The notes: generated by a model from the letters alone, not told the origin. A DNA stretch of 64,000 nucleotides from Sphingobacteriales bacterium 50-39 (GCA_001898505.1 MKTZ01000016.1:176374-240373), one strand, 5' to 3'. Shown: positions 45,747 to 55,401, counted from the first letter of the stretch. Program-made: numbers and translations.

Positions 45747-46901
45747 TTATTTTAGGATGGTACGGCCGATGACAATGCGCTGCACTTCGCTGGTCCCTTC
45801 ATATATCTGTGTGATCTTTGCATCCCGCATCAGCCTCTCCACGTGATATTCTTTTACATACCCATACCCGCCATGTACCTGTACGGCCTCGGTGGCAGTC
45901 CACATGGCCGTCTCGGAAGCATAAACTTTTGCCATGGAAGAGCTGAGACCATAGTCCAGGTTATTGTCCTTTTCCCATGCAGCACGAAGACAAAGCAGAC
46001 GGGCCGCCTCGATGCGGGTAGCCATATCCGCCAGCTTGAACTGGATGGCCTGGTGATGCATGATCTCCTTGCCAAAGGCCTTTCTCTCCTTGGAATAGTT
46101 CACGGCGAGCTCGTATGCGCCGCTGGCAATGCCCAAAGCCTGGGACGCAATACCGATGCGGCCTCCAGCCAGCGTCTTCATGGCGAACGTAAACCCGAAA
46201 CCATCCGCCCCTATCCTGTTGCGCTTGGGCACTTTCACGTCCATGAACTGAATGCTGTGCGTGTCACTGCCCCGGATACCCAATTTATTTTCCTTGGCGC
46301 CGACGGTGACGCCGGGAGAGTTCTTTTCCACGATAAAAGCATTGATGCCATGACTACCCTTGGAGACATCGGTCTGCGCCATTACGAGATAGACGGAGGC
46401 AGAGCTGCCATTGGTGATCCAGTTCTTGGTCCCGTTGAGCAAATAATAATCCCCTTTATCTTCTGCGATGGTCCGCTGTGACGTAGCGTCGCTGCCTGCT
46501 TCGGGTTCGCTCAATAAAAAAGCCCCGATATAAAGCTGTCCATCCTTGCGGCCGTTGGCCAGCGGCACCAGGTACTCCTGTTTTTGTTCTTCAGTACCAT
46601 ATTTTTCAAGTCCCCAGCATACGAGGCTGTTATTAACGCTCATGCATACGCTGGTGCTGGCGTCTATCTTGCTGATCTCTTCCATCGCCAGGACATAGCT
46701 CATCGTATCCATCCCGGCCCCACCGTACTGAGGACTCACCATCATACCCATAAACCCGAGTTCGGCCAGCTTATAGACCTGCTCCTTTGGGAAGCGTTGA
46801 TGTTCATCCCTGTCGATGACCCCGGGGAGGCATTCGGTACGGGCAAAATCCCTGGCGGCCTTTTGTATCATCAAATGTTCTTCCGATAGCTGAAAATGCA
46901 T
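45747..46901 (-). CDS. Acyl-CoA dehydrogenase (short-chain type)
   Basis: A 384-residue FAD enzyme that oxidises acyl-CoA to enoyl-CoA in beta-oxidation. The FAD/substrate motifs GAFLLSEPEAGSDAT and WITNGSSASV, and the catalytic Glu368 in IYEGTSEVQRIVIGR, place it near short-chain/butyryl-CoA dehydrogenases. Length is typical. A perfect -7 box TATTTTTG lies on the minus strand at 46922-46929, close to the start. Confidence 0.95.
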   Translation of the reverse strand: MHFQLSEEHLMIQKAARDFARTECLPGVIDRDEHQRFPKEQVYKLAELGFMGMMVSPQYGGAGMDTMSYVLAMEEISKIDASTSVCMSVNNSLVCWGLEKYGTEEQKQEYLVPLANGRKDGQLYIGAFLLSEPEAGSDATSQRTIAEDKGDYYLLNGTKNWITNGSSASVYLVMAQTDVSKGSHGINAFIVEKNSPGVTVGAKENKLGIRGSDTHSIQFMDVKVPKRNRIGADGFGFTFAMKTLAGGRIGIASQALGIASGAYELAVNYSKERKAFGKEIMHHQAIQFKLADMATRIEAARLLCLRAAWEKDNNLDYGLSSSMAKVYASETAMWTATEAVQVHGGYGYVKEYHVERLMRDAKITQIYEGTSEVQRIVIGRTILK

Positions 46902-46921
46902 ACTATGGGGGCTTTTATCCC

Positions 46922-46929
46922 CAAAAATA
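46922..46929 (-). promoter_or_regulatory. -7 box upstream of the acyl-CoA dehydrogenase gene
   Basis: TATTTTTG on the minus strand (TAnnTTTG), 21 nt before the ATG. A TTTG lies 16 nt further upstream, shorter than the usual spacing. Confidence 0.35.
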
Positions 46930-46991
46930 AAAGAAAGTTGTTTAGCAAACTAACAGTTGGTAGTTTTTTTGGACAAAAAGGCAGTTTGGCC

Positions 46992-47510
46992 TTACCGGGG
47001 GTCCATAATGCGAGGTTGTCTTCCCGTCTTATCATGCAAAAGAGCGATCACAGTCTTGAAGATGACGATGAACAGGCCTGCTTCTTCTTCCGTAAAATTG
47101 CTGATATCCTCATCCCCCTCGTTGTAGATAATGGCGGCGACGAATTGTAATAGCTCGGGCTGGCAAAAAGAATCCATGATGGCCATCGCGTCAGTCTCAT
47201 CGAACCCATCGTGGAACACCTCTTCCATTTCCTCAAATTCGGCGTTGAACGATCTTTCAAACTCCTCCTCCGTCACGGCAGGAATATTTTGCTGCAGCTC
47301 GCGAAAAGATAATAATATAATGGTTAAGATATAGGCCACATCTTCGCGGGCATCCGCCACCTTCAGCTCCCTGCTCTCACCCAGTACATACCCCACCAGG
47401 GCAGGCTGCTCCTTTGCGAACTCATCCCATATCTTTCCGATCTGGTCTTCGTCCATATGTTGGATCCGGTGATTGACGGCGTCAATCTCGTCTTCGGTGA
47501 TTCTTGTCAT
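46992..47510 (-). CDS. Acidic hypothetical protein
   Basis: A 172-residue soluble, helical and very acidic protein with runs such as EEEFERSFNAEFEEMEEV. No signal peptide, membrane helix or known motif was seen. The C-terminal third has LLQFVAAIIYNEGDEDIS. It is divergent from the arginine deiminase-like gene (125 nt between starts). I do not recognise a family; the start MTRITEDEID is the first ATG of the frame and looks sound. Confidence 0.6.
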   Translation of the reverse strand: MTRITEDEIDAVNHRIQHMDEDQIGKIWDEFAKEQPALVGYVLGESRELKVADAREDVAYILTIILLSFRELQQNIPAVTEEEFERSFNAEFEEMEEVFHDGFDETDAMAIMDSFCQPELLQFVAAIIYNEGDEDISNFTEEEAGLFIVIFKTVIALLHDKTGRQPRIMDPR

Positions 47511-47635
47511 TCCTGGTTTTTATTTTCCCAAACCTACATTTAAAATACCAGTTCGACAAAAGACGGCGCGGGGTTAACGCAAATACGTACCTTTATCGGT
47601 ATAAAGCCTCTTCCCAAAGCTAAGCATTTACTCTT

Positions 47636-49090
47636 ATGCCTAAACATCATTACCCTAAAGTACAAGTATCCGTATCGTCCGAGATCGGGAGACTACGACG
47701 GCTCCTGGTGCATAGCCCCGACAGCGGGCTGGGTAAGGTAGTCCCCTCAAAGGCCCAGGACTGGCTGTTCGAGGACATAGTCCATCTGGATACTATCCGT
47801 CGAAAGGAATACGACTATTATACCAAGATCCTGCTTTATTTCCTGGACCCTGAAAAGATCAGGGGCCGGCTGACGGAAGTAGACGATGAGCGCAACAGAC
47901 GGGCTTTTTACAAACCCGGCAATGACGAGTTTTTCCGCAGCGACAAGGTAGTGGAGCTGCAGTGGCTGCTGGCCGACATCCTGATGGACCATGAGATAAA
48001 GCTGAAGCTGGTAGCATCGGTCTGCGCCATCGAAGGCTGCTCCTACGACACACAAAAGGACTTGCAGCAGCTGTCGCCTGTGGACCTGGCCAAGACCTTT
48101 ATCAGCGGCACGATGACGGATGATATCATGCTCTTTGCCCCCATCCCCAACTTCATCTTCACCCGCGACATCGGCATCGTCATCAATAACCATGTATTGT
48201 TGAACAAGCCAGCCAAAAAAGCGCGCACCCGGGAAGCCCTGCTGGCTAAATACATTTTTTTCAACCATCCTCTCTTTCAGGAATACCAGGATAAGATCAT
48301 CGAGCTGGCGGATACGCATCATCATTTCCTTCTCCCCCGCGAGGGCGACGACAAGAAAGTTACGCTGGAAGGGGGCGATGTAATGGTGGTCAGCAAGGAC
48401 CACGTACTCATAGGCGTTAGTGAGCGCACTTCACTGGAAGCCGCACACCAGGCGATCAAGCTGCTTTTTGAAAAGAACCTCGTCAAAAAGATCACCATCA
48501 TAAAGATCCCCAAGAAACGGGACTATATGCACATCGACACGATCTTCACCCAGATCAAGCGGAATGTATGGATACTGCTGGGTAATTTCTCACGCAAGGC
48601 GGTGAAGCACGAAGACGAGGATACGGTGCAATGGATACTGGAGAACAACAAGAAGGAAGACAAGATGAAGATCATCCAGTTCCGGAAAAAAGACCCGGGC
48701 AACCCGGAATACTTCGACAATCTGGAGGACCTGCTCACCGACATCAGTAAAAATGATCTGGAGTGTACGGAAAAGGTTCGCTTCCTTTACTCGGGTAATA
48801 ACGAATTCCCTTTTGATGCACGTGAGCAGTGGACGGATTCCTGCAACCTGCTGGCCCTGAAAGAAGGGGTTGTGCTGGGTTATGACAGAAATGACAAGAC
48901 GGTGGAGGCGTTCCGGGCCAATGGCTTTAACGTGATACACGCCCATGAGCTCGTCACTGCCCTGGAGAGCGGCGTCACCAACCCGGACGATCTGGAAAAC
49001 ACCTTGATCCTAATGCCGTCTGCCGAGCTGTCCAGGGCACGCGGCGGCTTTCATTGTATGAGCATGCCATTACACAGAGAAGACATTTGA
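47636..49090 (+). CDS. Arginine deiminase-like protein (guanidine-modifying enzyme)
   Basis: A 484-residue protein of the amidinotransferase fold, longer than usual ADI (about 410). All hallmarks are present: PNFIFTRD (175-178 is FTRD), LEGGDV (244-249), HIDTIFTQ (His299), and the nucleophile Cys474 in RGGFHCMSMPLHRE. ADI hydrolyses arginine to citrulline and ammonia. The extra length lies around residues 55-160 and 310-380. The next gene encodes a CtlX-type hydrolase 2 nt later, so the pair probably acts in one path. A TACCTTTA -7-like box is at 47588-47595. Function as a true ADI is likely but not proven. Confidence 0.85.
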   Translation: MPKHHYPKVQVSVSSEIGRLRRLLVHSPDSGLGKVVPSKAQDWLFEDIVHLDTIRRKEYDYYTKILLYFLDPEKIRGRLTEVDDERNRRAFYKPGNDEFFRSDKVVELQWLLADILMDHEIKLKLVASVCAIEGCSYDTQKDLQQLSPVDLAKTFISGTMTDDIMLFAPIPNFIFTRDIGIVINNHVLLNKPAKKARTREALLAKYIFFNHPLFQEYQDKIIELADTHHHFLLPREGDDKKVTLEGGDVMVVSKDHVLIGVSERTSLEAAHQAIKLLFEKNLVKKITIIKIPKKRDYMHIDTIFTQIKRNVWILLGNFSRKAVKHEDEDTVQWILENNKKEDKMKIIQFRKKDPGNPEYFDNLEDLLTDISKNDLECTEKVRFLYSGNNEFPFDAREQWTDSCNLLALKEGVVLGYDRNDKTVEAFRANGFNVIHAHELVTALESGVTNPDDLENTLILMPSAELSRARGGFHCMSMPLHREDI

Positions 49091-49092
49091 CT

Positions 49093-50019
49093 ATGCAAAC
49101 TACATCCCATATACTGATGATACGGCCTGTCAATTTCAGCTTCAATGCCGAGACAGCCGTGAACAATGCCTTTCAGTCATCCGCCAGCGACGACAGCACC
49201 CAGGGGAAAGCCCTGGCGGAGTTCGAAGGGTTTGTAAAGACGCTTCGCGACAATGGAGTGGAGGTGACGGTAGTGGATGATACCCCGGAACCTTATACGC
49301 CGGACAGCATCTTTCCCAATAACTGGGTATCCTTTCACCAGGAAGGTATCGTATGTCTTTATCCCATGTATGCTGTCAACCGGCGGCTGGAGCGCAAGCG
49401 GGGTGTATTGCAACAGGTAGAAAAGCGGTTTCGGGTAGATGCTACGATCGACCTCAGCCCGTATGAGAAAGATTCCCTGTTCCTGGAAGGAACAGGGAGC
49501 ATGGTACTGGACAGGGATCATCGCATTGCCTATGCCTGTCTTTCACCCCGGACGGACAGACAGGTGCTGGAAGATTTTTGTATAAAGATGGGATATCAGC
49601 CGGAAGTCTTTCTGGCGGTGGACAGGTCCAACAGGCGTATCTATCACACCAATGTAATGATGTGTGTGGCGGACAGGTATGTGGTCATATGTTTAGACAG
49701 TCTGCCGGAGTCTTTTCAGCGGGAGCATGTGGAGGCCACCATCCGGAGCACGGGTAAGGAGATCATCCCCATCTCGCTGGATCAGATGGATCATTTTGCC
49801 GGCAATATGCTGCAGGTGCATAATGCGCATGACGAAAAGCTGCTGGTCATGTCCACACAGGCCTATCAGTCACTCGATAAAGATCAAATAGAAAGATTAC
49901 GGTCCTACAATCGGATCATTCATGCGCCCCTGACGACGATAGAGACCAATGGCGGCGGCAGCGCCCGCTGTATGATGGCGGAAGTGCATTTGCCGGAGCT
50001 GGCGTTAAAACAGCGTTAA
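49093..50019 (+). CDS. ctlX: CtlX-type citrulline/guanidine hydrolase
   Basis: A 308-residue amidinotransferase-fold hydrolase. I chose the ATG at 49093, 2 nt after the ADI-like stop, over an ATG at 49054 that would overlap the upstream gene. Motifs are IRPVNFSFNAETA, FPNNWVSFH, EGTGSMVLDRD, and the catalytic Cys293 in NGGGSARCMMAEVHLP. CtlX is reported to hydrolyse citrulline to ornithine. With the upstream gene this would convert arginine to ornithine without carbamoyl phosphate. It overlaps the convergent DUF72 gene by 15 nt. Confidence 0.87.
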   Translation: MQTTSHILMIRPVNFSFNAETAVNNAFQSSASDDSTQGKALAEFEGFVKTLRDNGVEVTVVDDTPEPYTPDSIFPNNWVSFHQEGIVCLYPMYAVNRRLERKRGVLQQVEKRFRVDATIDLSPYEKDSLFLEGTGSMVLDRDHRIAYACLSPRTDRQVLEDFCIKMGYQPEVFLAVDRSNRRIYHTNVMMCVADRYVVICLDSLPESFQREHVEATIRSTGKEIIPISLDQMDHFAGNMLQVHNAHDEKLLVMSTQAYQSLDKDQIERLRSYNRIIHAPLTTIETNGGGSARCMMAEVHLPELALKQR

Positions 50020-50937
50020 TGGTTTTGTCTCATCCTGCTGGTGCATCTTCGGCGGCTTCAGGCTTGTACCGCAGGTTTTGTTCAACTGTTCGATGACATA
50101 TGCGATCAGGGAGGGTGTATAGGTCTCGTCGCCGCTGTGCACAAAAAAATAAACTTCACGTAAGCCTCTTTTTACCCAATCGCCGATCCTCCCGGCCCAG
50201 GCATCGATACGGGGATGATCGGTGGGATGCCCGCTGTTGGATACCCAGCGGATGAAAGCCACGGGCGCCGTCAGCCGCATATGTATCACATCTCTTCTAC
50301 CCGATGCATCGGTGATAACGGTGCCGATGCCTTTTTCCCGGAAGATATCCCAGGTTGCCGGATGACCGGTGCGGGCAAACCAGCTCTCCTGTCTCAGCTC
50401 CACACAGGTGCGAAAATCACGGGGGAGACGCCGGAGGTAGTTGTGCAGCAGGGCAGCCCTGTCGGGACCAAAGCCATCGGACAATTGTAAAAAAGAAGTA
50501 CCGAGGGTCTCTCCAAAATGCCGCATATGATCGATAAAAAGATCGGTGTCTCTTTCAGCATTGCTCAGCTGCAGCTCATGACTGATGGTGTTGGAGAATT
50601 TAGGACAGTATCGAAAATCCCTGTCCGCCAGGGCTGCCCATTTTTCGATCACATCCTTTGGCTGCAGGTTGTACCACATGGCATTCAGCTCGATGGTATT
50701 GAACTGTCGTACATATTGTGATAAAAAATCTTTCTCTTTTGTCTTTTTGGGGTAGACAGTGCCCACCCATTCTTTGATCCTCCAGCGGGTGGCGCCGACA
50801 TGAATCCGCAGATCGCCCTTTGAACCTGTCCCTGATCCTTTCAATACTTCATCCGTCATCGGGTCATCCGGAGGGAGTTGAAAATTAATCTGCTCCGGAT
50901 GTTGCACCTTCCCAAATTCCATAACTGTTTTTTTCAA
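50005..50937 (-). CDS. DUF72 (YecE-like) TIM-barrel protein
   Basis: A 310-residue soluble protein with the DUF72 pattern: LRIHVGATRWRIKEWVGTVYP near residue 43, FNTIELNAMWYNLQP, FRYCPKFSNTISH, and a late YFFVHSGDE. The usual ITHxxRL-type region reads KFSNTISHEL. The biochemical role of DUF72 is unknown. It is convergent with ctlX and overlaps it by 15 nt. Confidence 0.88.
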   Translation of the reverse strand: MKKTVMEFGKVQHPEQINFQLPPDDPMTDEVLKGSGTGSKGDLRIHVGATRWRIKEWVGTVYPKKTKEKDFLSQYVRQFNTIELNAMWYNLQPKDVIEKWAALADRDFRYCPKFSNTISHELQLSNAERDTDLFIDHMRHFGETLGTSFLQLSDGFGPDRAALLHNYLRRLPRDFRTCVELRQESWFARTGHPATWDIFREKGIGTVITDASGRRDVIHMRLTAPVAFIRWVSNSGHPTDHPRIDAWAGRIGDWVKRGLREVYFFVHSGDETYTPSLIAYVIEQLNKTCGTSLKPPKMHQQDETKPLTLF

Positions 50938-51098
50938 TGAAGGTTTTATGTAATTAATACAACATCATTTCCTTTAGTTGTTGTTGTATCAATCCAAATG
51001 CTTATTTTTGAGACTTCTTTAGAGTTAAGGTAGAAATTTTTCAATAAATCTTGCCATTAATTAAAGGTTTTTTAAAATTCAATAGAAGCAAATCGTAG

Positions 51099-52082
51099 AT
51101 GGAAAGCAAAGTCACAAAAATTGGTGTGCTCACCTCTGGCGGCGATGCCCCGGGGATGAATGCAGCCATCCGTGCCGTTGTTCGTACCGGTATTTATAAT
51201 GGACTGGAAGTATTTGGTATCATGCGTGGCTACGCAGGAATGATCGAGAATGATATTGTCCCCATGCATTCCCGCAGCGTAGCGAATATCATACAAAGAG
51301 GCGGCACGATCCTGAAGACTGCACGCTGCAAGGATTTCTTTGAGCACGAAGGCCGTAAGAAGGCCTATAACAATTTGAAGAACTTAGGTGTCAATGGCCT
51401 GGTCGTCATCGGTGGAGATGGTTCCTTCCGGGGCGCCCATAAGCTAAGCACCGAATTTGATATCCCCTGTATCGGCCTGCCGGGCACGATCGACAAGGAC
51501 ATTGCGGGTACGGACTTCACCATTGGGTTCGATACAGCCGTCAATACTGCCGTAGAAGCCATCGATAAGATACGTGATACTGCAGACGCGCACGACCGTC
51601 TGTTTATCATCGAGGTGATGGGAAGAGATGCGGGTTATATCGCACTCCACAGCGGCATCGCCACGGGGGCGGAGAATATCCTCATCCCGGAGCGCAAGAC
51701 GGACATCGAAGAGCTGGTAAGCGGGCTCCTGGAAAAGGAACGCCGTAAGAAGCTGGTAAACCTTATCGTGGTCGCGGAGGGGGATAATTTCGGCGGCGCC
51801 GAAGAGGTAGCGAAAGTCATTAAGGAACGTCTGCCCGCAGCCGACACCCGGGTTTGCGTACTGGGACATATACAAAGAGGGGGCGCGCCCAGCTGTATGG
51901 ATCGTCTGATCGCCAGCCGCATGGGGTATTCTGCCGTCGAATGCCTGATGGAAGGCCGTCACAACGTGATGGTGGGTATCGTCAACAACAGGATGCACTA
52001 TACTCCTCTCGAAAAGGCGGTAAAAGCCAAACAAAGGATCAGCGAAGACTGGCTGAAGATTGTAAAAATCCTAGCTTCCTAA
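51099..52082 (+). CDS. pfkA: 6-phosphofructokinase
   Basis: A 327-residue ATP-dependent PFK (E. coli PfkA is 320) that makes fructose 1,6-bisphosphate. GGDAPGMN is at 14-21, the ATP-site GGDGS at 105-109, and the catalytic TIDKDI with Asp132 as base; these are the ATP-type, not PPi-type, residues. The upstream gap has an inverted repeat ATACAACA / TGTTGTAT (50957-50964, 50982-50989) that could be an operator. Pyruvate kinase follows after 24 nt, so the two irreversible glycolytic steps are probably co-transcribed. Confidence 0.98.
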   Translation: MESKVTKIGVLTSGGDAPGMNAAIRAVVRTGIYNGLEVFGIMRGYAGMIENDIVPMHSRSVANIIQRGGTILKTARCKDFFEHEGRKKAYNNLKNLGVNGLVVIGGDGSFRGAHKLSTEFDIPCIGLPGTIDKDIAGTDFTIGFDTAVNTAVEAIDKIRDTADAHDRLFIIEVMGRDAGYIALHSGIATGAENILIPERKTDIEELVSGLLEKERRKKLVNLIVVAEGDNFGGAEEVAKVIKERLPAADTRVCVLGHIQRGGAPSCMDRLIASRMGYSAVECLMEGRHNVMVGIVNNRMHYTPLEKAVKAKQRISEDWLKIVKILAS

Positions 52083-52106
52083 AAAAAATTATAAATCACA
52101 CCGTCA

Positions 52107-53600
52107 ATGTCAAAGAATTTATCGAAATACCTGTACGAGGGTATGGATAAGCAGGCAGGCCTTCAGCATACCTTTCACAAGACAAAGATCGTCGCTACGG
52201 TAGGCCCAGCATGTGACACTTATGAAAAATTGCTTGAGCTCGTCAAGGCGGGCGTGAATGTTTTCCGGCTGAACTTCTCTCACGGCACCCACGAAGACAA
52301 GGCAAAGATCATCGAGCATATCCGGAATATCAATCTCACCGAACCTTATAATATCTCGATCCTCGCGGACCTTCAGGGTCCTAAATTACGGGTGGGCGAT
52401 ATCAAGGATGGCGGTATCGATATTGTTCCGGGCGATATCCTGACCTTCACCTCCCGTGAAAAAGTCATCGGTACAAAGGAAAAGATCTATATCTCCTACC
52501 CCAACCTTCATCATGACGTGGAAGTAGGCAATAAGATACTGATCGACGACGGCAAGCTGGAAGTGGTAGTGGTCAGCATATCTCCCGATGGAGATGTGAA
52601 AGTGGCTGTTACGTATGGCGGCAGGCTTCTCCCCAAAAAAGGCGTCAACCTGCCCGATACAAAGATCTCCCTCCCTGCCATGACGGAAAAGGACATTACG
52701 GACCTGGAGTTCATTATTCAGCAGCAATGCGACTGGGTGGCGTTGTCCTTTGTACGTAAGGTAGAGGATATCGTAGACCTCAAACGCAGGCTGGCGGAAA
52801 AGAAGAGCCTGTCCAAGGTCATCGCCAAGATAGAAATGCCTTCTGCCCTGGACGACCTGCGTAATATTATTTTGGAATCCGACGGGGTAATGGTGGCCAG
52901 GGGCGATCTCGGCGTAGAGCTGCCCGTTGAAAAAGTGCCGATGGCCCAGCGGGAGATCATTCGCAAATGTATCCACCGTGCGAAACCTGTGATCGTTGCC
53001 ACCCAAATGATGGAAAGTATGATCGACCGTGTAAAGCCCAACCGCAGCGAGATCACGGATGTGGCCAATGCCGTGCTGGAAGGCACGGATGCGGTGATGC
53101 TCAGCGCCGAAACGGCGACGGGTCAGCACCCGGCCCTGGTGGTAGAGACGATGCGCAAGATCATTCTGGAAGTAGAAAGGACGGAATACAATTACAACAG
53201 GGAAGAGGACCTGGCGCCTCAGCCCCACTCTCCTTCCTTCCTCAGCGATGCCATTTGTTACAATGCCTGCAAGCTGGCAAAAGATGCCAATGCAGATGCG
53301 CTGATCGGGATGACACAGAGCGGTTACACCGCCTTTATAATGTCCAGTTATCGTCCCAAGTCGCCTCTCTATGTTTTCTCCAAGGAAAAAAGCCTTATCA
53401 ATCAGCTGAGCCTCAGCTGGGGAGTACGCGCTTTTCACTATGCGGAAGAGGAAGGTATCGACGATATCATACAGGACCAGCATGCCATATTGAAAGAGCG
53501 AGGCTTTATCAAGACGGGTGATGTCGTGGTGAACACAGGCAGCCTGCCTATCGATAAGCATTTGCCTACGAATATGCTTAAGATAACCAAGATAGATTAA
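52107..53600 (+). CDS. pyk: Pyruvate kinase
   Basis: A 497-residue enzyme converting PEP and ADP to pyruvate and ATP. The N-terminal TKIVATVGPAC, the active-site KVIAKIEMPSALDDL, MVARGDLGVELP, and the effector-domain motifs are in place. A second ATG at 52143 is a possible start, but the longer N-terminus (SKNLSKYLYEGMDK) resembles other Bacteroidota pyruvate kinases. It forms a unit with pfkA and is convergent with cutC (17 nt). Confidence 0.97.
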   Translation: MSKNLSKYLYEGMDKQAGLQHTFHKTKIVATVGPACDTYEKLLELVKAGVNVFRLNFSHGTHEDKAKIIEHIRNINLTEPYNISILADLQGPKLRVGDIKDGGIDIVPGDILTFTSREKVIGTKEKIYISYPNLHHDVEVGNKILIDDGKLEVVVVSISPDGDVKVAVTYGGRLLPKKGVNLPDTKISLPAMTEKDITDLEFIIQQQCDWVALSFVRKVEDIVDLKRRLAEKKSLSKVIAKIEMPSALDDLRNIILESDGVMVARGDLGVELPVEKVPMAQREIIRKCIHRAKPVIVATQMMESMIDRVKPNRSEITDVANAVLEGTDAVMLSAETATGQHPALVVETMRKIILEVERTEYNYNREEDLAPQPHSPSFLSDAICYNACKLAKDANADALIGMTQSGYTAFIMSSYRPKSPLYVFSKEKSLINQLSLSWGVRAFHYAEEEGIDDIIQDQHAILKERGFIKTGDVVVNTGSLPIDKHLPTNMLKITKID

Positions 53601-53617
53601 GAGATACTTCTTACAGA

Positions 53618-54358
53618 TCAGCTTTGAGGCTGCTGGCGCTCTGTCAGCAGCCTTATTATTTTCACGATCTCTTCCCTGTCGGCCCTGACGGCAGACATAT
53701 CGTCCTTCATGGATGTATTGACAAACTCCATCTGGCTGGGAGCCTTTGTCCGCGCGGAGGTGTGAAATTCGGAAGCATCGGTCTTTTCTGCGAGGGCTAT
53801 AATATTGTCTGCACGAACACCCGAACCGGGCATGATAATGATACGATCATCGGCCTGTCTCACCAGCTCGTTGATCAGGTCTGCTCCTTCCGGGGCGGTG
53901 GGGTGCTGACCAGATGTAAGTATGCGCTCGCAACCTACACTTATGATATCTTCCATTGCTTCGAAAGGATTGACGGCCCAGTCGAATGCCCGGTGAAAGG
54001 TCACGCCTAAAGGATAGGCCAGATCCACCAGGCGGGCGGTCCTGCTTTTATCGATGGTGCCATCTGCATTTAGCAACCCGATGACGACCCCATTACATCC
54101 CACCTGTTTGCAATAAGCCACCTCCTTCATCATGATATCAAACTCTTCATCCGTATAAAGGAAGTCGCCACCTCGGGGACGGATGATGGGATATACATCG
54201 ATGTGAATCTTTTCGCGGGCCACCCGGATCAGACCGGGGCCGGGCGTGGTGCCGCCCTCCGCGGGTCCTGCACAAAGCTCTATGCGTTGGGCGCCGGCCT
54301 CCTGTGCTATCAACGCTGACAGCAGGTCAAAAGAGCATATTTCCAGCTTGAACGGCAT
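53618..54358 (-). CDS. cutC: CutC family protein
   Basis: A 246-residue TIM-barrel protein of the CutC family, with LEICSFDLLSALIAQEAGAQRIELC, the GGTTPGPGLI loop, PRGGDFLY, and TFHRAFDW. CutC was linked to copper tolerance in E. coli; later work disputes that, so the true role is uncertain. It lies 8 nt after the asparaginase gene on the same strand, probably as one unit. Confidence 0.93.
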   Translation of the reverse strand: MPFKLEICSFDLLSALIAQEAGAQRIELCAGPAEGGTTPGPGLIRVAREKIHIDVYPIIRPRGGDFLYTDEEFDIMMKEVAYCKQVGCNGVVIGLLNADGTIDKSRTARLVDLAYPLGVTFHRAFDWAVNPFEAMEDIISVGCERILTSGQHPTAPEGADLINELVRQADDRIIIMPGSGVRADNIIALAEKTDASEFHTSARTKAPSQMEFVNTSMKDDMSAVRADREEIVKIIRLLTERQQPQS

Positions 54359-54366
54359 GCGATAGG

Positions 54367-55401
54367 TTATTGATAATAACTTTTGGCGTTATACATTTTC
54401 TCTTCCTTATTACTCTTCAGTGCGTAGCTGAACCCTTTCTGGATGGCGAAGGAGCCCACCTCTCCTTTTTTGTTCAGGGCCAGGAACGCCACCTGTATCT
54501 CTCCCGCCTTGTCCCCTTTTATCTTAATGATTCTTTCCACGGCCGTCTTGCAGGCCTGCCCGGGGCTCATACCCTGACGCATCAGTTCCACTACCGTATG
54601 AGAGCCGCAAATACGTATGACATCTTCCCCCTGTCCTGTCGCTGTGCAGGCGCCTACCTCATTGTCGACATAAAGTCCGGCGCCGATGATGGGCGAATCT
54701 CCCAGCCTGCCACGCATCTTGAAACCCATGCCGCTGGTAGTACAGCTGCCGCTGAGATTGCCGGCGGCATCCATGGCGACCATGCCGATGGTGTCGTGGT
54801 TCAGCTCCCCGTTGGGCAGATGCACCGGCGCAGAGGGTCCATGACCACCGGACTTCGTGTTCTCGATATTGATGATGGGCTTGTACTCGGACTTCTTCAA
54901 CCATTGCTCATACGCCTTTTTTGCATCGTCGGAAAGCTTTTGTTCTTCCAGAGGAAATCCTTCTGATACGGCAAACTGTTGCGCGCCCTGTCCCACCAGC
55001 ATGACATGCGGGGTCTTTTCCATGACCCTTCTGGCGACGGAAATGGGATGCTTGATCCGTTCCAGGGCGCCTACGCTGCCGCAATTGCCGTGCTCATCCA
55101 TGATACAGGCGTCCAGGGTAACGATACCATCCCGGTCGGGGTTGGCGCCCAATCCTACACAGCAATTAATGGAGTCCTCGGTGACCCTTACACCCGCCTC
55201 GACGGCATCCAGCGCCCTGCCATTGCTGCCCAATATCTTCCAGGCGCCTGCATTGGCGGCCAGTCCCGCATCCCAGGTGGAAATGACGATGGGGTTACCC
55301 GTTACTGTGGGATAAGACACCCCAGCGATCACTTTTTTGCCCAACAGCGTGCCCAATCCGCCAAATAAGGATGAATAGATGAATTTCCTCCGACTTGCCA
55401 T
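54367..55401 (-). CDS. Exported N4-(beta-N-acetylglucosaminyl)-L-asparaginase (Ntn hydrolase)
   Basis: A 344-residue Ntn-hydrolase precursor. The N-terminus SRRKFIYSSLFGG is a twin-arginine (Tat) type signal. Autoprocessing would expose Thr204 in NHDTIGMVAMD as the catalytic nucleophile, and GRLGDSPIIGAGLYVDNEVGAC is the conserved second-subunit motif. The family includes aspartylglucosaminidase, which splits the GlcNAc-Asn bond of N-glycopeptides, and plant-type asparaginases. The nearby GH20-GH29 gene makes the glycoasparaginase role attractive, though that link is inference. It is divergent from the first CocE gene (42 nt). Confidence 0.9.
   Translation of the reverse strand: MASRRKFIYSSLFGGLGTLLGKKVIAGVSYPTVTGNPIVISTWDAGLAANAGAWKILGSNGRALDAVEAGVRVTEDSINCCVGLGANPDRDGIVTLDACIMDEHGNCGSVGALERIKHPISVARRVMEKTPHVMLVGQGAQQFAVSEGFPLEEQKLSDDAKKAYEQWLKKSEYKPIINIENTKSGGHGPSAPVHLPNGELNHDTIGMVAMDAAGNLSGSCTTSGMGFKMRGRLGDSPIIGAGLYVDNEVGACTATGQGEDVIRICGSHTVVELMRQGMSPGQACKTAVERIIKIKGDKAGEIQVAFLALNKKGEVGSFAIQKGFSYALKSNKEEKMYNAKSYYQ

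Noticed and set aside
52386..53561. Long open frame (391 codons) on the minus strand opposite pyruvate kinase
   Set aside because: It lies entirely within pyk, has no signal or motif, and is His/Arg/Leu-rich as expected for an antisense shadow of a GC-balanced gene.
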